Source of the DNA: Neobacillus cucumis
Lineage (GTDB): Bacteria > Bacillota > Bacilli > Bacillales > Cytobacillaceae
Length of the DNA: 64,000 nt
Direction: 5' to 3'
Assembly (NCBI RefSeq): GCF_016908975.1
Contig: NZ_JAFBEX010000019.1
Coordinates: 1-64,000 of the forward strand
Each line of letters opens with the position of its first letter. The stretch's first letter is position 1. Of the stretch, positions 41,594 through 49,934 are shown one piece after another. The notes under the pieces were generated by a model. It was not told the origin of the DNA. It made no database searches and was given only the letters and a program-made list of their open reading frames with translations. A program made the position numbers and the translations under genes.

Positions 41594-42121
41594 ATGAATA
41601 CAAGTGAAGTAGCCAAATTATTAGGAGTTTCTGCAAGTACTATCCAACGATGGGTCAAGCAGCTTGAACTGCCAATGGAAAAAAATGAGCGGGGTCATTA
41701 TTATTTTAGCAGTGAGGACATCCAACTACTAAAAGATATTCATGAAAAACTTCAAGGTGGAACACTTCTTCATGAAATCAGCCCTGTGAGTGAAAAAAAA
41801 AGCGTACGAAAAGGGACTGTAAAAGCGGTTGAAAATGATCAAGCAATGGAAAAGTTATATACTAAAGTCCGTGAATTAGAGTTAAATTTAAATGCAAAGG
41901 CAGATTCAGTTGCCTCCTATCAACTGTTACAGCATCGACGTGAAATCGAAGAATTACAAGATCAAGTTAAGCATTTAACCCAACAAATGGAGCAACTACA
42001 GATACAGCTTAATGAATTGAGATCACCATTACAAACGGAAAAACCTATTGTTTTCGACCAATCAAAAGTAAAACGTAAAAAGAAGAATTTCGTAAGCATT
42101 CTATTTAGTTTTTTAACCTAA
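41594..42121 (+). CDS. racA: RacA, chromosome-anchoring sporulation protein
   Basis: This 175-aa protein has a MerR-like HTH (MNTSEVAKLLGVSASTIQRW, then VKQLELPMEKNERGHYYF), a coiled coil with SYQLLQHRREIEELQDQV (about residues 113-130), and a basic-hydrophobic tail KRKKKNFVSILFSFLT. These match B. subtilis RacA, which ties the origin region to the cell pole through DivIVA in early sporulation. It is separated from the similar upstream gene by 107 bases and closed by a terminator. Confidence 0.9.
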   Translation: MNTSEVAKLLGVSASTIQRWVKQLELPMEKNERGHYYFSSEDIQLLKDIHEKLQGGTLLHEISPVSEKKSVRKGTVKAVENDQAMEKLYTKVRELELNLNAKADSVASYQLLQHRREIEELQDQVKHLTQQMEQLQIQLNELRSPLQTEKPIVFDQSKVKRKKKNFVSILFSFLT

Positions 42122-42122
42122 C

Positions 42123-42152
42123 AAAAAGTCGAACTTTCCGTTCGACTTTTTT
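42123..42152 (+). terminator. Intrinsic terminator of racA
   Basis: AAAAAGTCGAAC pairs with GTTCGACTTTTT, followed by T. Confidence 0.88.
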
Positions 42153-42192
42153 ATTATAAGAAGTATAAATTTTGACTTTGAGAATTGTCAAG

Positions 42193-42305
42193 TCCAGCGC
42201 CTAGCCCCTCGAGGTTTTAAGCCACCCCCAAAAGGAAGGCAAAATGCGCCTTCCTTTTGGGAGCGTATTAAGCTTGTCGGGTCTGATCAAGGCGCTTGCG
42301 CTTTT
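42193..42305 (+). repeat. Hairpin repeat element, copy 1
   Basis: The ends are TCCAGCGCCTAGCCCCTCGA and GCTTGTCGGG...AAGGCGCTTGCGCTTTT. Both recur in inverted orientation at 43567-43680. Between them is a perfect 14-bp stem, CCCAAAAGGAAGGC with GCCTTCCTTTTGGG. I recall elements with these ends scattered between genes in many Bacillus genomes. There is no coding capacity. Confidence 0.8.
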
Positions 42306-42314
42306 CTTACTGCC

Positions 42315-43310
42315 TTACCCCGTTTTTACTTTTAACTCAACAAGCGGGCGGGTATATTTTTTGATAAAATAGCTGCCAAGGATTTGGCAAATGAATAACG
42401 TTAGGAAGAAAAGTAAAACGTAATTTCCCGATAGAAACTCTAAACTTTCATCCGGTAACATTGTATCTATTGCTTTAATAATAAATCCATGGAACAAATA
42501 AACATATAAGGTTCTTTCACCAATTTTCGTTATTTTATACTGTGTTGAAGGAATTAAAGCAAAAAAACCAAACACAACGAATAATGTCAAGGTGTATTGC
42601 AATGCCCGTATTAAGCCATCCGACAACTGCATCCCCCCCATGTTGGCATATGAAGTATCCCCTAACAGCCATGGCACTGCATCTTTCGGAAAACCTATTC
42701 CAAAGAATAGCATCGTCGCAAGAAACACAAAAATTCCAACCGGAAGTGAATACTTTGATCGAACTAATTGTTTTAGCTGATCAGCATTTAGTAAAAACCC
42801 TAATAAAAAATAAGGAAAAAATACAAACGTTCTAGAAATACTTAAAAAACTACCGGCATCTTCTACATATCCGACCAAAATTCCCAGCATAATAGCCACT
42901 CCAAAGCCCAGCCACCTTAACTTTGCAAAAACATATAAAAGCAAATTCCAGAAGAATAAACTTAACAAAAACCACAATGACCAATGCGGGTGTAAGAAGT
43001 CAACTGTCAATTTATCTTCCTGCCCAATTAAATAATAATAAATCGAATAAATAATTTGGAAGATAAAATAAGGTATTAAGATCTTCTTTATCGCCTTTTT
43101 CAAGTAGCCCTTCTTTTTAAATCCTTTTGCAAAGTATCCTGAAATTAAAATAAAAGCCGGCATATGAAACAAAAAAATGACAGTATATAACGTAAACAAT
43201 ATTCCGTTATCATTCTTAAGAGGACTAATGATATGCCCGAAGACGACGAGAAAAATCAGAATAAACTTAGCATTATCAAAAAATTTACTCCTCTTTGAAG
43301 CTGAAGCCAT
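42315..43310 (-). CDS. Acyltransferase family membrane protein (acyltransferase 3)
   Basis: This 331-aa protein has about ten membrane segments. The family start is FDNAKFILIFLVVFGHII (residues about 11-28), followed by FLFHMPAFILISGYFAKGF, PHWSLWFLLSLFFW and YVYLFHGFIIKA. Acyltransferase 3 proteins O-acylate envelope polysaccharides. The substrate here is unknown, and no periplasmic SGNH domain is fused as in OatA. GGAGTGATTGG precedes ATG. It is flanked on both sides by inverted copies of a hairpin repeat. Confidence 0.87.
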   Translation of the reverse strand: MASASKRSKFFDNAKFILIFLVVFGHIISPLKNDNGILFTLYTVIFLFHMPAFILISGYFAKGFKKKGYLKKAIKKILIPYFIFQIIYSIYYYLIGQEDKLTVDFLHPHWSLWFLLSLFFWNLLLYVFAKLRWLGFGVAIMLGILVGYVEDAGSFLSISRTFVFFPYFLLGFLLNADQLKQLVRSKYSLPVGIFVFLATMLFFGIGFPKDAVPWLLGDTSYANMGGMQLSDGLIRALQYTLTLFVVFGFFALIPSTQYKITKIGERTLYVYLFHGFIIKAIDTMLPDESLEFLSGNYVLLFFLTLFICQILGSYFIKKYTRPLVELKVKTG

Positions 43311-43566
43311 CCAATCACTCCAATTGATTTTTATTCAAAAGGTATTTTAATATGGTATTTATTGTAAATAAACAAAGAACCCCAATAATTTCCTTATCTG
43401 TAATATTAAAAGAGATACCTCTCCTTATATCAAGAATAACATAATCATATTACAGCAGTATGTATTTGATTTTACCAAGTATTGCACGGAAATTACAATA
43501 TTAAAATAACAATACCAAGTACCTATGAATAATTTACCAGTTAACCCTTAAGAAAACCTTAAGAAC
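43311..43566. other. AT-rich spacer without recognised features
   Basis: Between the acyltransferase start and the second repeat copy I see no open frame or clear stem-loop. It should contain the acyltransferase promoter, but no convincing -35/-10 pair stood out. Confidence 0.4.
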
Positions 43567-43680
43567 AAAAGCGTAAGCGCCTTGAACAGCCCCGACAAGC
43601 ATAAGACGCTCAGGGAAAGAAGGCGTTCTTTGCCTTCATTCCCTGAGTGGCTGTAGACCATCGAGGGGCTAGGCGCTGGA
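43567..43680 (-). repeat. Hairpin repeat element, copy 2 (inverted)
   Basis: Read on the minus strand it has the same ends as the copy at 42193-42305 (CCAGCGCCTAGCCCCTCGAT ... GCTTGTCGGGGCTG ... AAGGCGCTTACGCTTTT). The central stem has a different sequence, CTCAGGGAAAGAAGGC with GCCTTCATTCCCTGAG (43609-43624 and 43632-43647, one mismatch), so pairing is kept while most bases differ from copy 1. Confidence 0.8.
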
Positions 43681-43757
43681 GCTGGACGTCAACAGTCCTT
43701 TTATTAACAATTATCCATAAGCGAAAATTTTATAATTTCCTAAACGACAAGCAAAAA

Positions 43758-43778
43758 AGCTTAGGTGTGTCCTAAGCT
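43758..43778 (-). terminator. Intrinsic terminator of nrnB
   Basis: AGCTTAGG-ACACA-CCTAAGCT followed by TTTTTT on the minus strand, touching the nrnB stop. Confidence 0.85.
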
Positions 43779-43779
43779 C

Positions 43780-45030
43780 TTATACATTCATAATGTCAAC
43801 AAAATGGTTCATTATCAACTCGTTATAGTTTTCTTTTAATTCATCCACTGAAACTTGAAGGAACGAAGATAGTTGCTTCAAATATTCTTGGTCAAAACGG
43901 AGCCAAGAAGCATGATTTCTTTTTAAGAATCGTTCAGCTTCCTGGAAACTAGAATGCTTCTGGTCGTCTCTTTTGCCTTTATGGACAATATAATAAGCCC
44001 CATCTCCCGCTGGAACAATATATGAAATTTCTCCGAGATGGTTTTGATAGCTTGTCCCTATGGTTGAATCTTTTACATTATATTCATTTCGGTCTGTGTC
44101 AGGCTTCAGAGGATTTAAGCTAAATATATCAACAACAAATGTCTGAAATGCTTCCTTTGACAAATCCGCTCCAGATGCCTTTGGATGTCCCCCACCGCCA
44201 TACTTTTGTGCAAATTCGGCTACATTTACTTCATCATGGATGGTTCGAAATCCCATTTTCTTACCGCTGACATTCAAAAGAATAATCATATCTAGATGTG
44301 GATAGATATTATTTAACGCATTCCCAAGCTCTGATAGGTATTGTTCTGCATGGACAATTCCTATACAGTATTCATTTACAAAGGTTTGTACTGTTTGTCT
44401 GCTCTTGGAATTTATGTAGCGAGTAATCTTTTGCTCTTCGATATCAAGAATCATATTTTCCGTGTCAGTTAATGTAAAGGTCTCCTTATTTTCGTTGAGA
44501 CGCTTCAGCATTTCCTCTTCAAATTGTTCTCGATTCATTATGTAAAATAAATCATTTAATCGCTTTGCAGTGACATTATTATTTTCATCCCACTCCCAAG
44601 TATCATACTGACGGACTAAATCAATAAATTCCTCAAGGGCAGGGTTTCGTTCCATCTTTTTATGTTCAATTAAATAATCATAAAATAAAGATGTGGCACA
44701 AGTCTTTTTGCCATTATCATACTCTGTGACGACCCGACCCCATTTGTATTCATTAAAGTGCAAGGCTGTTACATGATGATCAATCATTTGAATAGGTTTA
44801 CCCTGTTTATATCGTTCCTCCAGCATTTTCTCAACGGACTCGTTCACCGCTAAGTCAGTAATAAAAATTTCTTCCTGATTATTACCAGGATGTGTAATAA
44901 CGGCTTCTACTCGTTGATTTAAGTTCCTATAAGAACAGTAATAAACGTTTGCCTGTTCCCCGAAGGCAATTTTGGCAATCAGCCCGCATCCAAGACCGTC
45001 TAAGTCAATATCCGTAAAAACTCTTACCAT
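43780..45030 (-). CDS. nrnB: NrnB-like DHH phosphoesterase (oligoribonuclease)
   Basis: This 416-aa DHH/DHHA1 phosphoesterase has motif I RVFTDIDLDGLGCGLIAKIA (residues about 3-22), motif II FITDLAVNE, the DHH box QMIDHHVTALH, and the DHHA1 GGGGHPKASGA (about 284-294). It closely resembles B. subtilis NrnB (YngD), which degrades short RNA oligonucleotides from the 3' side. ATG 45030 is chosen because the conserved region begins right there. The frame is open 18 codons further but without a better ribosome binding site. It is monocistronic. Confidence 0.87.
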   Translation of the reverse strand: MVRVFTDIDLDGLGCGLIAKIAFGEQANVYYCSYRNLNQRVEAVITHPGNNQEEIFITDLAVNESVEKMLEERYKQGKPIQMIDHHVTALHFNEYKWGRVVTEYDNGKKTCATSLFYDYLIEHKKMERNPALEEFIDLVRQYDTWEWDENNNVTAKRLNDLFYIMNREQFEEEMLKRLNENKETFTLTDTENMILDIEEQKITRYINSKSRQTVQTFVNEYCIGIVHAEQYLSELGNALNNIYPHLDMIILLNVSGKKMGFRTIHDEVNVAEFAQKYGGGGHPKASGADLSKEAFQTFVVDIFSLNPLKPDTDRNEYNVKDSTIGTSYQNHLGEISYIVPAGDGAYYIVHKGKRDDQKHSSFQEAERFLKRNHASWLRFDQEYLKQLSSFLQVSVDELKENYNELIMNHFVDIMNV

Positions 45031-45344
45031 ACACACACCATCCAATCTTTTTTCCATAACGCTTAGTTTGTTTTTGAAATACATTTCCTATTCAAAGTTA
45101 AGTACATCATAATAATAGTTTACTTCCATCTGCTAAATATATCGTATAAGAAAGATAAAATCGACCTTTTTTTAACAAATCCCTTAATCACTCCAAGTGT
45201 CCCCTTTAGTTAATTCATATAGTTAAAAGTGAAATCCAGCCAAAGTGTATATGGCTGGATTCACGCTCTACTACTTAAAAATCAGATTAAAAAAAAGTCA
45301 TCAAGCGCAAAATAAGCATCAGAAATATGAAAGGAGGAATTTTA
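45031..45344. other. Spacer with one stem-loop
   Basis: No gene is seen apart from the 5' side of nrnB. A stem-loop AATCCAGCCA (45233-45242) with TGGCTGGATT (45252-45261) lacks a T-run on the plus strand and has TTTCACTTTT on the minus strand. Its owner is unclear. Confidence 0.4.
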
Positions 45345-45470
45345 ATGACCAACCGTAACGATAATCGTGAGCGGAAGAATAAATACCCTAACAACAAAAA
45401 ACAGGACACTGAATTCTCTAAAGAAACCAGCATCCGCAGTGAAATTACCAAAAAAGACCTGCAAAAATAA
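45345..45470 (+). CDS. Small basic hydrophilic protein, 41 aa
   Basis: AAAGGAGG (45330-45337) lies 7 bases before ATG, and the frame runs 41 codons (MTNRNDNRERKNKYPNNKKQ ... SEITKKDLQK) to TAA, followed by a terminator. It is Asn/Lys-rich without hydrophobic stretches, like many small Bacillus spore-associated proteins, but I do not recognise a family. The excellent ribosome binding site and terminator make it a likely gene. Confidence 0.68.
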   Translation: MTNRNDNRERKNKYPNNKKQDTEFSKETSIRSEITKKDLQK

Positions 45471-45495
45471 TATAGGTAGACGTAACTTACCATAG

Positions 45496-45524
45496 TGGAC
45501 TTACTTAATCACGAAGTAAGTCCA
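45496..45524. terminator. Bidirectional terminator
   Basis: TGGACTTACTT pairs with AAGTAAGTCCA around 7 bases, between the convergent 41-aa gene and the M50-like gene. Confidence 0.8.
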
Positions 45525-45527
45525 TTT

Positions 45528-46217
45528 CTAAATAACTTGTTTATAATTTCCTCTCTTCAACCCCAAATAACAAAACAAGATTGATTGGAGGAAGAAGAAC
45601 AGTCCCCAAAACGGTGCAGGTAGAAACCCTGTTAACCGTGCAAGATTTGCTGCATCCCCTGCAGATTGAGGCTGGATAAGGCTTATAAACAGTATTTCAT
45701 ATGCACTTTGAACGGAATCCACTAAAAGAATCGCTGCTATCAATAATAACAGATGATCTCTTACTGTCTGATTCCCTTTAATAAGTAACATTAGAAAAGC
45801 AAACGCAAAAGAGCAAAGCCAAAAAATCCCGTATGGATTCCGTACCCAAAATATCAGATTTAAAAAAATAAATGCTAGTAAAATATCAATAAGTACTATT
45901 CCCCTTTTTTCCCTTAATAACCAGAAAGACAAAAAGGCCATAAAGGATGCAAAGGTATAGCCTGCAAGACTTGTAAAGAAACTGCCAATCCATGTGGATT
46001 GATCGCTTATTGTTGCCCCTTCGGAGTTCATAAACAAAGAAATAGTTTCCACTTTTCCCCCTAATAGTGCAATAAAAGCATGACCCGTTTCATGAATCAG
46101 TGTATTAATAATTCTTACATAGTTACCTACAATTGGTACCCGAATCAATAAATATGCTATCACAAGAAAAATGAAAAACTTCATACTGAATTTGTCTCGG
46201 ACAAAACTCAAGTTCAT
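45528..46217 (-). CDS. M50-family-like membrane zinc metallopeptidase
   Basis: This 229-aa protein has about six membrane segments and the zinc motif HETGHAFIALLGG (His-Glu-x-x-His, residues about 43-55). It resembles the M50B-like group in Bacillus, which differs from RseP/SpoIVFB and lacks a PDZ domain. The second metal ligand (family NPxxDG) is not evident, so protease activity is uncertain. ATG 46217 follows GAGGAG at very short spacing. An in-frame TTG lies three codons earlier. Confidence 0.75.
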   Translation of the reverse strand: MNLSFVRDKFSMKFFIFLVIAYLLIRVPIVGNYVRIINTLIHETGHAFIALLGGKVETISLFMNSEGATISDQSTWIGSFFTSLAGYTFASFMAFLSFWLLREKRGIVLIDILLAFIFLNLIFWVRNPYGIFWLCSFAFAFLMLLIKGNQTVRDHLLLLIAAILLVDSVQSAYEILFISLIQPQSAGDAANLARLTGFLPAPFWGLFFFLQSILFCYLGLKRGNYKQVI

Positions 46218-46357
46218 TCTCCTCAATTATAAAAATTTTATATTTATAGTTTAGCATGATTAATTAGAAATATAGCCATTTTAGCTCATAAATCTTAGTT
46301 TTAAATAATTTAAGGAGGGTACAAAAGCATTAAAACTAATAACAGGGTCGACAATCC

Positions 46358-46386
46358 AACAACTTATGTGTTACCATTAAGTTGTT
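46358..46386. promoter_or_regulatory. Inverted repeat upstream of the osmolyte ABC transporter
   Basis: AACAACTTA (46358-46366) and TAAGTTGTT (46378-46386) form 9-bp inverted half sites separated by 11 bases, 37 bases before the transporter start. This is a candidate operator, possibly for the BusR-like regulator encoded at 49165-49782. No recognised consensus was used. Confidence 0.45.
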
Positions 46387-46422
46387 ACTATTTCAGTCAA
46401 ATAAATTTAAGGGGGAATGAAA

Positions 46423-47547
46423 TTGATAGAATTTAAGAATATTGTTAAAAAGTATCGTACCAAAACCATTATTAACCCATTTTCATTAAATATTGAAGCC
46501 GGCCAGTTAGTGGTCTTTATTGGTCCAAGTGGCTGCGGGAAAACTACTTTACTAAAAATGATAAATAAACTCATCCAACCAACATCCGGGAAGATATTTG
46601 TTAATGGAACGGATATTGCCACTATGAACCCTATTGAACTCCGCCGCAATATCGGCTACGTGATACAAAACACTGGCCTATTTCCACATATGTCTATCAA
46701 AGAAAATTTAGAACTAATACCTAAACTAAAAGGTGAAGATCCCACTTCCATTGAGAAAAAGACCAATGAATTACTGAATTTGGTTGGACTAGACCCAAAG
46801 GAATATTTACATCGCTATCCAAAGGAATTAAGCGGTGGGCAGCAGCAGAGAATTGGGGTAGCAAGAGCCTTCTCCACGAATTCAGATATTATCCTGATGG
46901 ATGAGCCATTTAGCGCGCTTGACCCTGTTACGAGAAGCTCTCTTCAAGATGAATTGTTTCAAATGCAAAAGGAATTAAACAAAACGATTATCTTCGTTAC
47001 CCATGATATGGATGAAGCTATCAAAATAGCTGACAAGATTTGTATTTTAAAAGATGGGGACGTTCTTCAATATGACACACCGGAAAATGTCCTCAAGAAT
47101 CCGGCAAATGAATTTGTTGAAGATTTTATTGGAAAAAGAAGGGTTTGGAATAATCCTGAATTATTATTGGCAGAGGATATTATGATTGAAAATCCTGTGA
47201 AAATTACAGCTATGCGTACTGTTCTACAAGCGATTGAGATTATGAAAGAGCATAAAGTCGACAGTCTCATGGTGACTGATAAAAATAATATTCTAAAGGG
47301 ATTAGTAACCTTAAAAAGCATCCAATTACTAAACCGAAATTTATCAATTGAGACGGTCATGGAACACAATGTTCTGTCCGTCACACAGGATGCTAACTTA
47401 ATCTCTGTCCTAGCCACTATGAACGAACATAAAATTGGCTATCTTCCTGTAGTCAATCGAACAAACCAATTAACTGGTTTAATTACTAGGAGTAGTATTT
47501 TATCTGCACTAAGCAGTCAATTAATTGACTTGGAGGTGGCATTTTAA
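46423..47547 (+). CDS. Glycine betaine/carnitine/choline ABC transporter ATPase with CBS domains (OpuCA/ProV type)
   Basis: This 374-aa ATPase powers osmolyte uptake. It has Walker A IGPSGCGKTTLL (about residues 34-45), Q-loop VIQNTGLFPHM, signature LSGGQQQRIGVARA, Walker B ILMDEPFSALD and H-loop VTHD, then two CBS domains (about 250-370: EDIMIENPVKI, VMEHNVLSV), the regulatory module of OpuCA/OpuBA. A TTG at 46423 is chosen because AGGGGG is 7 bases upstream. The ATG six bases earlier is only one base from that site. It overlaps the permease gene by one base (TAATG). Confidence 0.9.
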   Translation: MIEFKNIVKKYRTKTIINPFSLNIEAGQLVVFIGPSGCGKTTLLKMINKLIQPTSGKIFVNGTDIATMNPIELRRNIGYVIQNTGLFPHMSIKENLELIPKLKGEDPTSIEKKTNELLNLVGLDPKEYLHRYPKELSGGQQQRIGVARAFSTNSDIILMDEPFSALDPVTRSSLQDELFQMQKELNKTIIFVTHDMDEAIKIADKICILKDGDVLQYDTPENVLKNPANEFVEDFIGKRRVWNNPELLLAEDIMIENPVKITAMRTVLQAIEIMKEHKVDSLMVTDKNNILKGLVTLKSIQLLNRNLSIETVMEHNVLSVTQDANLISVLATMNEHKIGYLPVVNRTNQLTGLITRSSILSALSSQLIDLEVAF

Positions 47548-49103
47548 TGAGAAGTTTTTGGAGTTATTTAACAGCAAACTACGATCAAGTTTTCAGCTTA
47601 TTAGGAGAACATCTTTATTTAAGTATTATTTCGGTCCTGATTGCCATTATTATCGGTATCCCGTTAGGCATCTTAATTTCGAATGAGCAAAAGTTATCTA
47701 AACCGATTATTGGGATTACAAATGTGATTCAAGCAGTACCAAGTTTAGCCCTACTCGGTTTTATTATCCCCTTTATAGGGATTGGCAGTACCCCGGCAAT
47801 TGTGATGGTCGTTCTTTATTCCCTTTTGCCTATTGTCAAAAACACCTATACCGGTCTTACAAATATTGACAAAGACATTCTGGAAGCTGCCAAAGGCATC
47901 GGGCTGACCAAAGGTCAAACAATGAAAAAGGTACAGTTACCTTTAGCATTCCCGATGATTATGGCGGGTATCAGAATTTCCGCGGTAACTGCGGTTGGTT
48001 TAATGACCATCGCTGCATTCGTTGGTGCGGGCGGACTTGGGTATCTTGTATTCTCTGGTGTCCAAACGGTAGATAATAATATGATTTTAGCTGGAGCAAT
48101 TCCCGCTTGTATATTAGCCCTATTAATCGACTTCGTCGTTGGAAAGCTAGAATCAAAGCTCTACTACACAAACAAGCAGAAGCAAACTTCTAAAACGAAA
48201 AGTAAGGCTAAAAAATTGGCGATTGCCACGATCGCTATTATGTTAGTAGCAGCTGGAGGATTTAAGGCATATTCTACTGCTAATGCAAAGGATAAAATTG
48301 TCATTGGTTCAAAAAATTTCAGTGAACAATTAATCTTAGGGAATATGCTGGCAGATTTAATTGAAGCGAAGACTGATTTGCAAGTAGAAAGAAAACTAAA
48401 TCTTGGCGGGTCACAAGTGGCTTTTAGCGCCATAAAATCAGGAGATATCGACGCATATGTAGAATATACTGGAACAGGGCTGGTCAATATTTTAAAGCAG
48501 CAGCCTGAAAGTGATTCAGATAAAGTTTATCAATACGTTCAAAAGGAATTTAAGCAGAAATACGGAATTGATTTATTACAGCCGCTTGGATTTAATAACA
48601 CATATGCATTAGCTGTAAGACAAGACACCGCTAAACAATATGGACTTAATACCATTTCAGACCTTGCTAAGGTAAGCGGAAATTTAATTATGGGCCCTAC
48701 TATTGAATTTCCAAACCGTAAAGATGGATTAATTGGTCTTTCAAAAGCCTATAATATGTCATTTAAAGATGTTAAAGCAGTCGATGGCGGTTTACGTTAT
48801 ACAGCACTTAAAAACCATAAAAGTGATGTCATCGATGCATTTTCTACCGATGGATTACTCAAAACATTTAATTTAAAGGTGTTAAAGGATGATCAACACT
48901 TTTTCCCTCCATATTATGCGGTACCAATTATTAAAGAAGAAACGTTAAAAGAGCACCCTGAATTGAAAAAAGTCATTAATAGCCTCTCCGGGAAAATAAC
49001 AGACGAGAAAATGCGAGAGCTCAATTATAAGGTGGACAGTCTGAAACAGTCGCCTGCAAAGGTTGCAAAAGATTTCTTAAAAGAAGAAGGATTATTGAAT
49101 TAA
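47547..49103 (+). CDS. Fused permease/substrate-binding protein of the osmolyte ABC transporter
   Basis: This 518-aa fusion has a BPD-type permease (about residues 1-210) with five to six membrane segments and the loop DILEAAKGIGLTKGQTMKKV, then another membrane segment (about 224-244) and an OpuAC-type binding domain (about 250-518) starting KIVIGSKNFSEQLILGNML. Fused permease-receptor proteins are known for BusAB of lactococci and some OpuB/OpuC systems. The binding domain is tethered outside the membrane. It is translationally coupled to the ATPase gene. The substrate is probably choline, carnitine or glycine betaine. Confidence 0.9.
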   Translation: MRSFWSYLTANYDQVFSLLGEHLYLSIISVLIAIIIGIPLGILISNEQKLSKPIIGITNVIQAVPSLALLGFIIPFIGIGSTPAIVMVVLYSLLPIVKNTYTGLTNIDKDILEAAKGIGLTKGQTMKKVQLPLAFPMIMAGIRISAVTAVGLMTIAAFVGAGGLGYLVFSGVQTVDNNMILAGAIPACILALLIDFVVGKLESKLYYTNKQKQTSKTKSKAKKLAIATIAIMLVAAGGFKAYSTANAKDKIVIGSKNFSEQLILGNMLADLIEAKTDLQVERKLNLGGSQVAFSAIKSGDIDAYVEYTGTGLVNILKQQPESDSDKVYQYVQKEFKQKYGIDLLQPLGFNNTYALAVRQDTAKQYGLNTISDLAKVSGNLIMGPTIEFPNRKDGLIGLSKAYNMSFKDVKAVDGGLRYTALKNHKSDVIDAFSTDGLLKTFNLKVLKDDQHFFPPYYAVPIIKEETLKEHPELKKVINSLSGKITDEKMRELNYKVDSLKQSPAKVAKDFLKEEGLLN

Positions 49104-49108
49104 TATTA

Positions 49109-49134
49109 AAGCCGGTCACATTGACCGGCTTTTG
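49109..49134 (+). terminator. Intrinsic terminator of the osmolyte transporter operon
   Basis: AAGCCGGTC-ACATT-GACCGGCTT followed by TT, a few bases after the stop. Confidence 0.85.
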
Positions 49135-49164
49135 TTATGTCCAGTTTAAAGGCTTGGGCTCCTG

Positions 49165-49782
49165 CTAATCCTCTAAAAAGTGCATCACTCTATCATAAGT
49201 CTCATCATCCCCAATGACCAGTAGGACATCCCCTTCAAGGATAAGCGCATAGGGACCTGGGGAAATAACTAACTCCCCCTTGCGTTTCATTCCGATAACT
49301 GTTCCACCCGTATTTTGCCAGAATTTCGTTTCCGAAATTGTTTTTCCAATATGAATACAGCCTGGAAAAATTTCCACCTCAATAGGAGCCAATGGATTGG
49401 TATGCCGCAGTTTACCTGAATAATCCATTATTTTCCTTAATGTATCAAACAGTTCCTCATCAAGTCTATCCCTTTCTGAGATGAGGGTATTCATTTGTTT
49501 TTCTAAATCCTTTATACTCGCTAAATTGGAAAAACGATGAATATATTTATAAGCGTTCTCTTTTGACGAGATAACAATGCCGCTTCCTTTTGTAGATGTT
49601 ACAATTTCAACGTCTTCTAGTATTTTGATCGCTCGTCGCACTGTCTCAGGTGACACTTTATATTCACTGGCAAGCGTGGACCTGCCATGAATCTTTTCTC
49701 CTACTTTAAACTTTCCATCGTATATTCTATTTGCTAAATCTATCGCAATTCGTTCATATGTTGGAATTTGTGCCTTTTGCAT
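49165..49782 (-). CDS. GntR-type regulator with RCK_C domain (BusR-like, c-di-AMP sensor candidate)
   Basis: This 205-aa protein has a GntR winged helix (about residues 5-72: RIAIDLANRIYDGKFKVGEK, RSTLASEYKVSPETVRRAIK), a helical linker (about 80-120), and a C-terminal RCK_C/TrkA_C domain (IGKTISETKFWQNTGGTVIG, then GPYALILEGDVLLVIGDDE). In lactococci and streptococci BusR has this architecture, binds c-di-AMP and represses the BusAB betaine transporter. The gene is convergent with a BusAB/OpuC-like transporter, which supports the same role here. Confidence 0.85.
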   Translation of the reverse strand: MQKAQIPTYERIAIDLANRIYDGKFKVGEKIHGRSTLASEYKVSPETVRRAIKILEDVEIVTSTKGSGIVISSKENAYKYIHRFSNLASIKDLEKQMNTLISERDRLDEELFDTLRKIMDYSGKLRHTNPLAPIEVEIFPGCIHIGKTISETKFWQNTGGTVIGMKRKGELVISPGPYALILEGDVLLVIGDDETYDRVMHFLED

Positions 49783-49934
49783 TAGTCTTCACCACCAAGT
49801 TTCATCGATTAATAATTTCTCATACATTATCACTATACCGTTTCCAACGCCACTTTGCGAGCCAAACTATACCATTATATTTAATGACTTTTGGACATAA
49901 TTGTAAGGAGTCATTCATGAATGGAGGTGAGCAG

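Noticed and set aside
46310..46380. AAGGAGG followed by a frame KLITGSTIQQL upstream of the osmolyte transporter
   Set aside because: No usable start codon follows, and the region overlaps the probable operator and promoter.
49731..49934. 5' extension of the first tandem membrane-protein gene
   Set aside because: The frame is open upstream but overlaps the BusR-like gene and lacks a ribosome binding site. The paralogue alignment supports a start at 49935.
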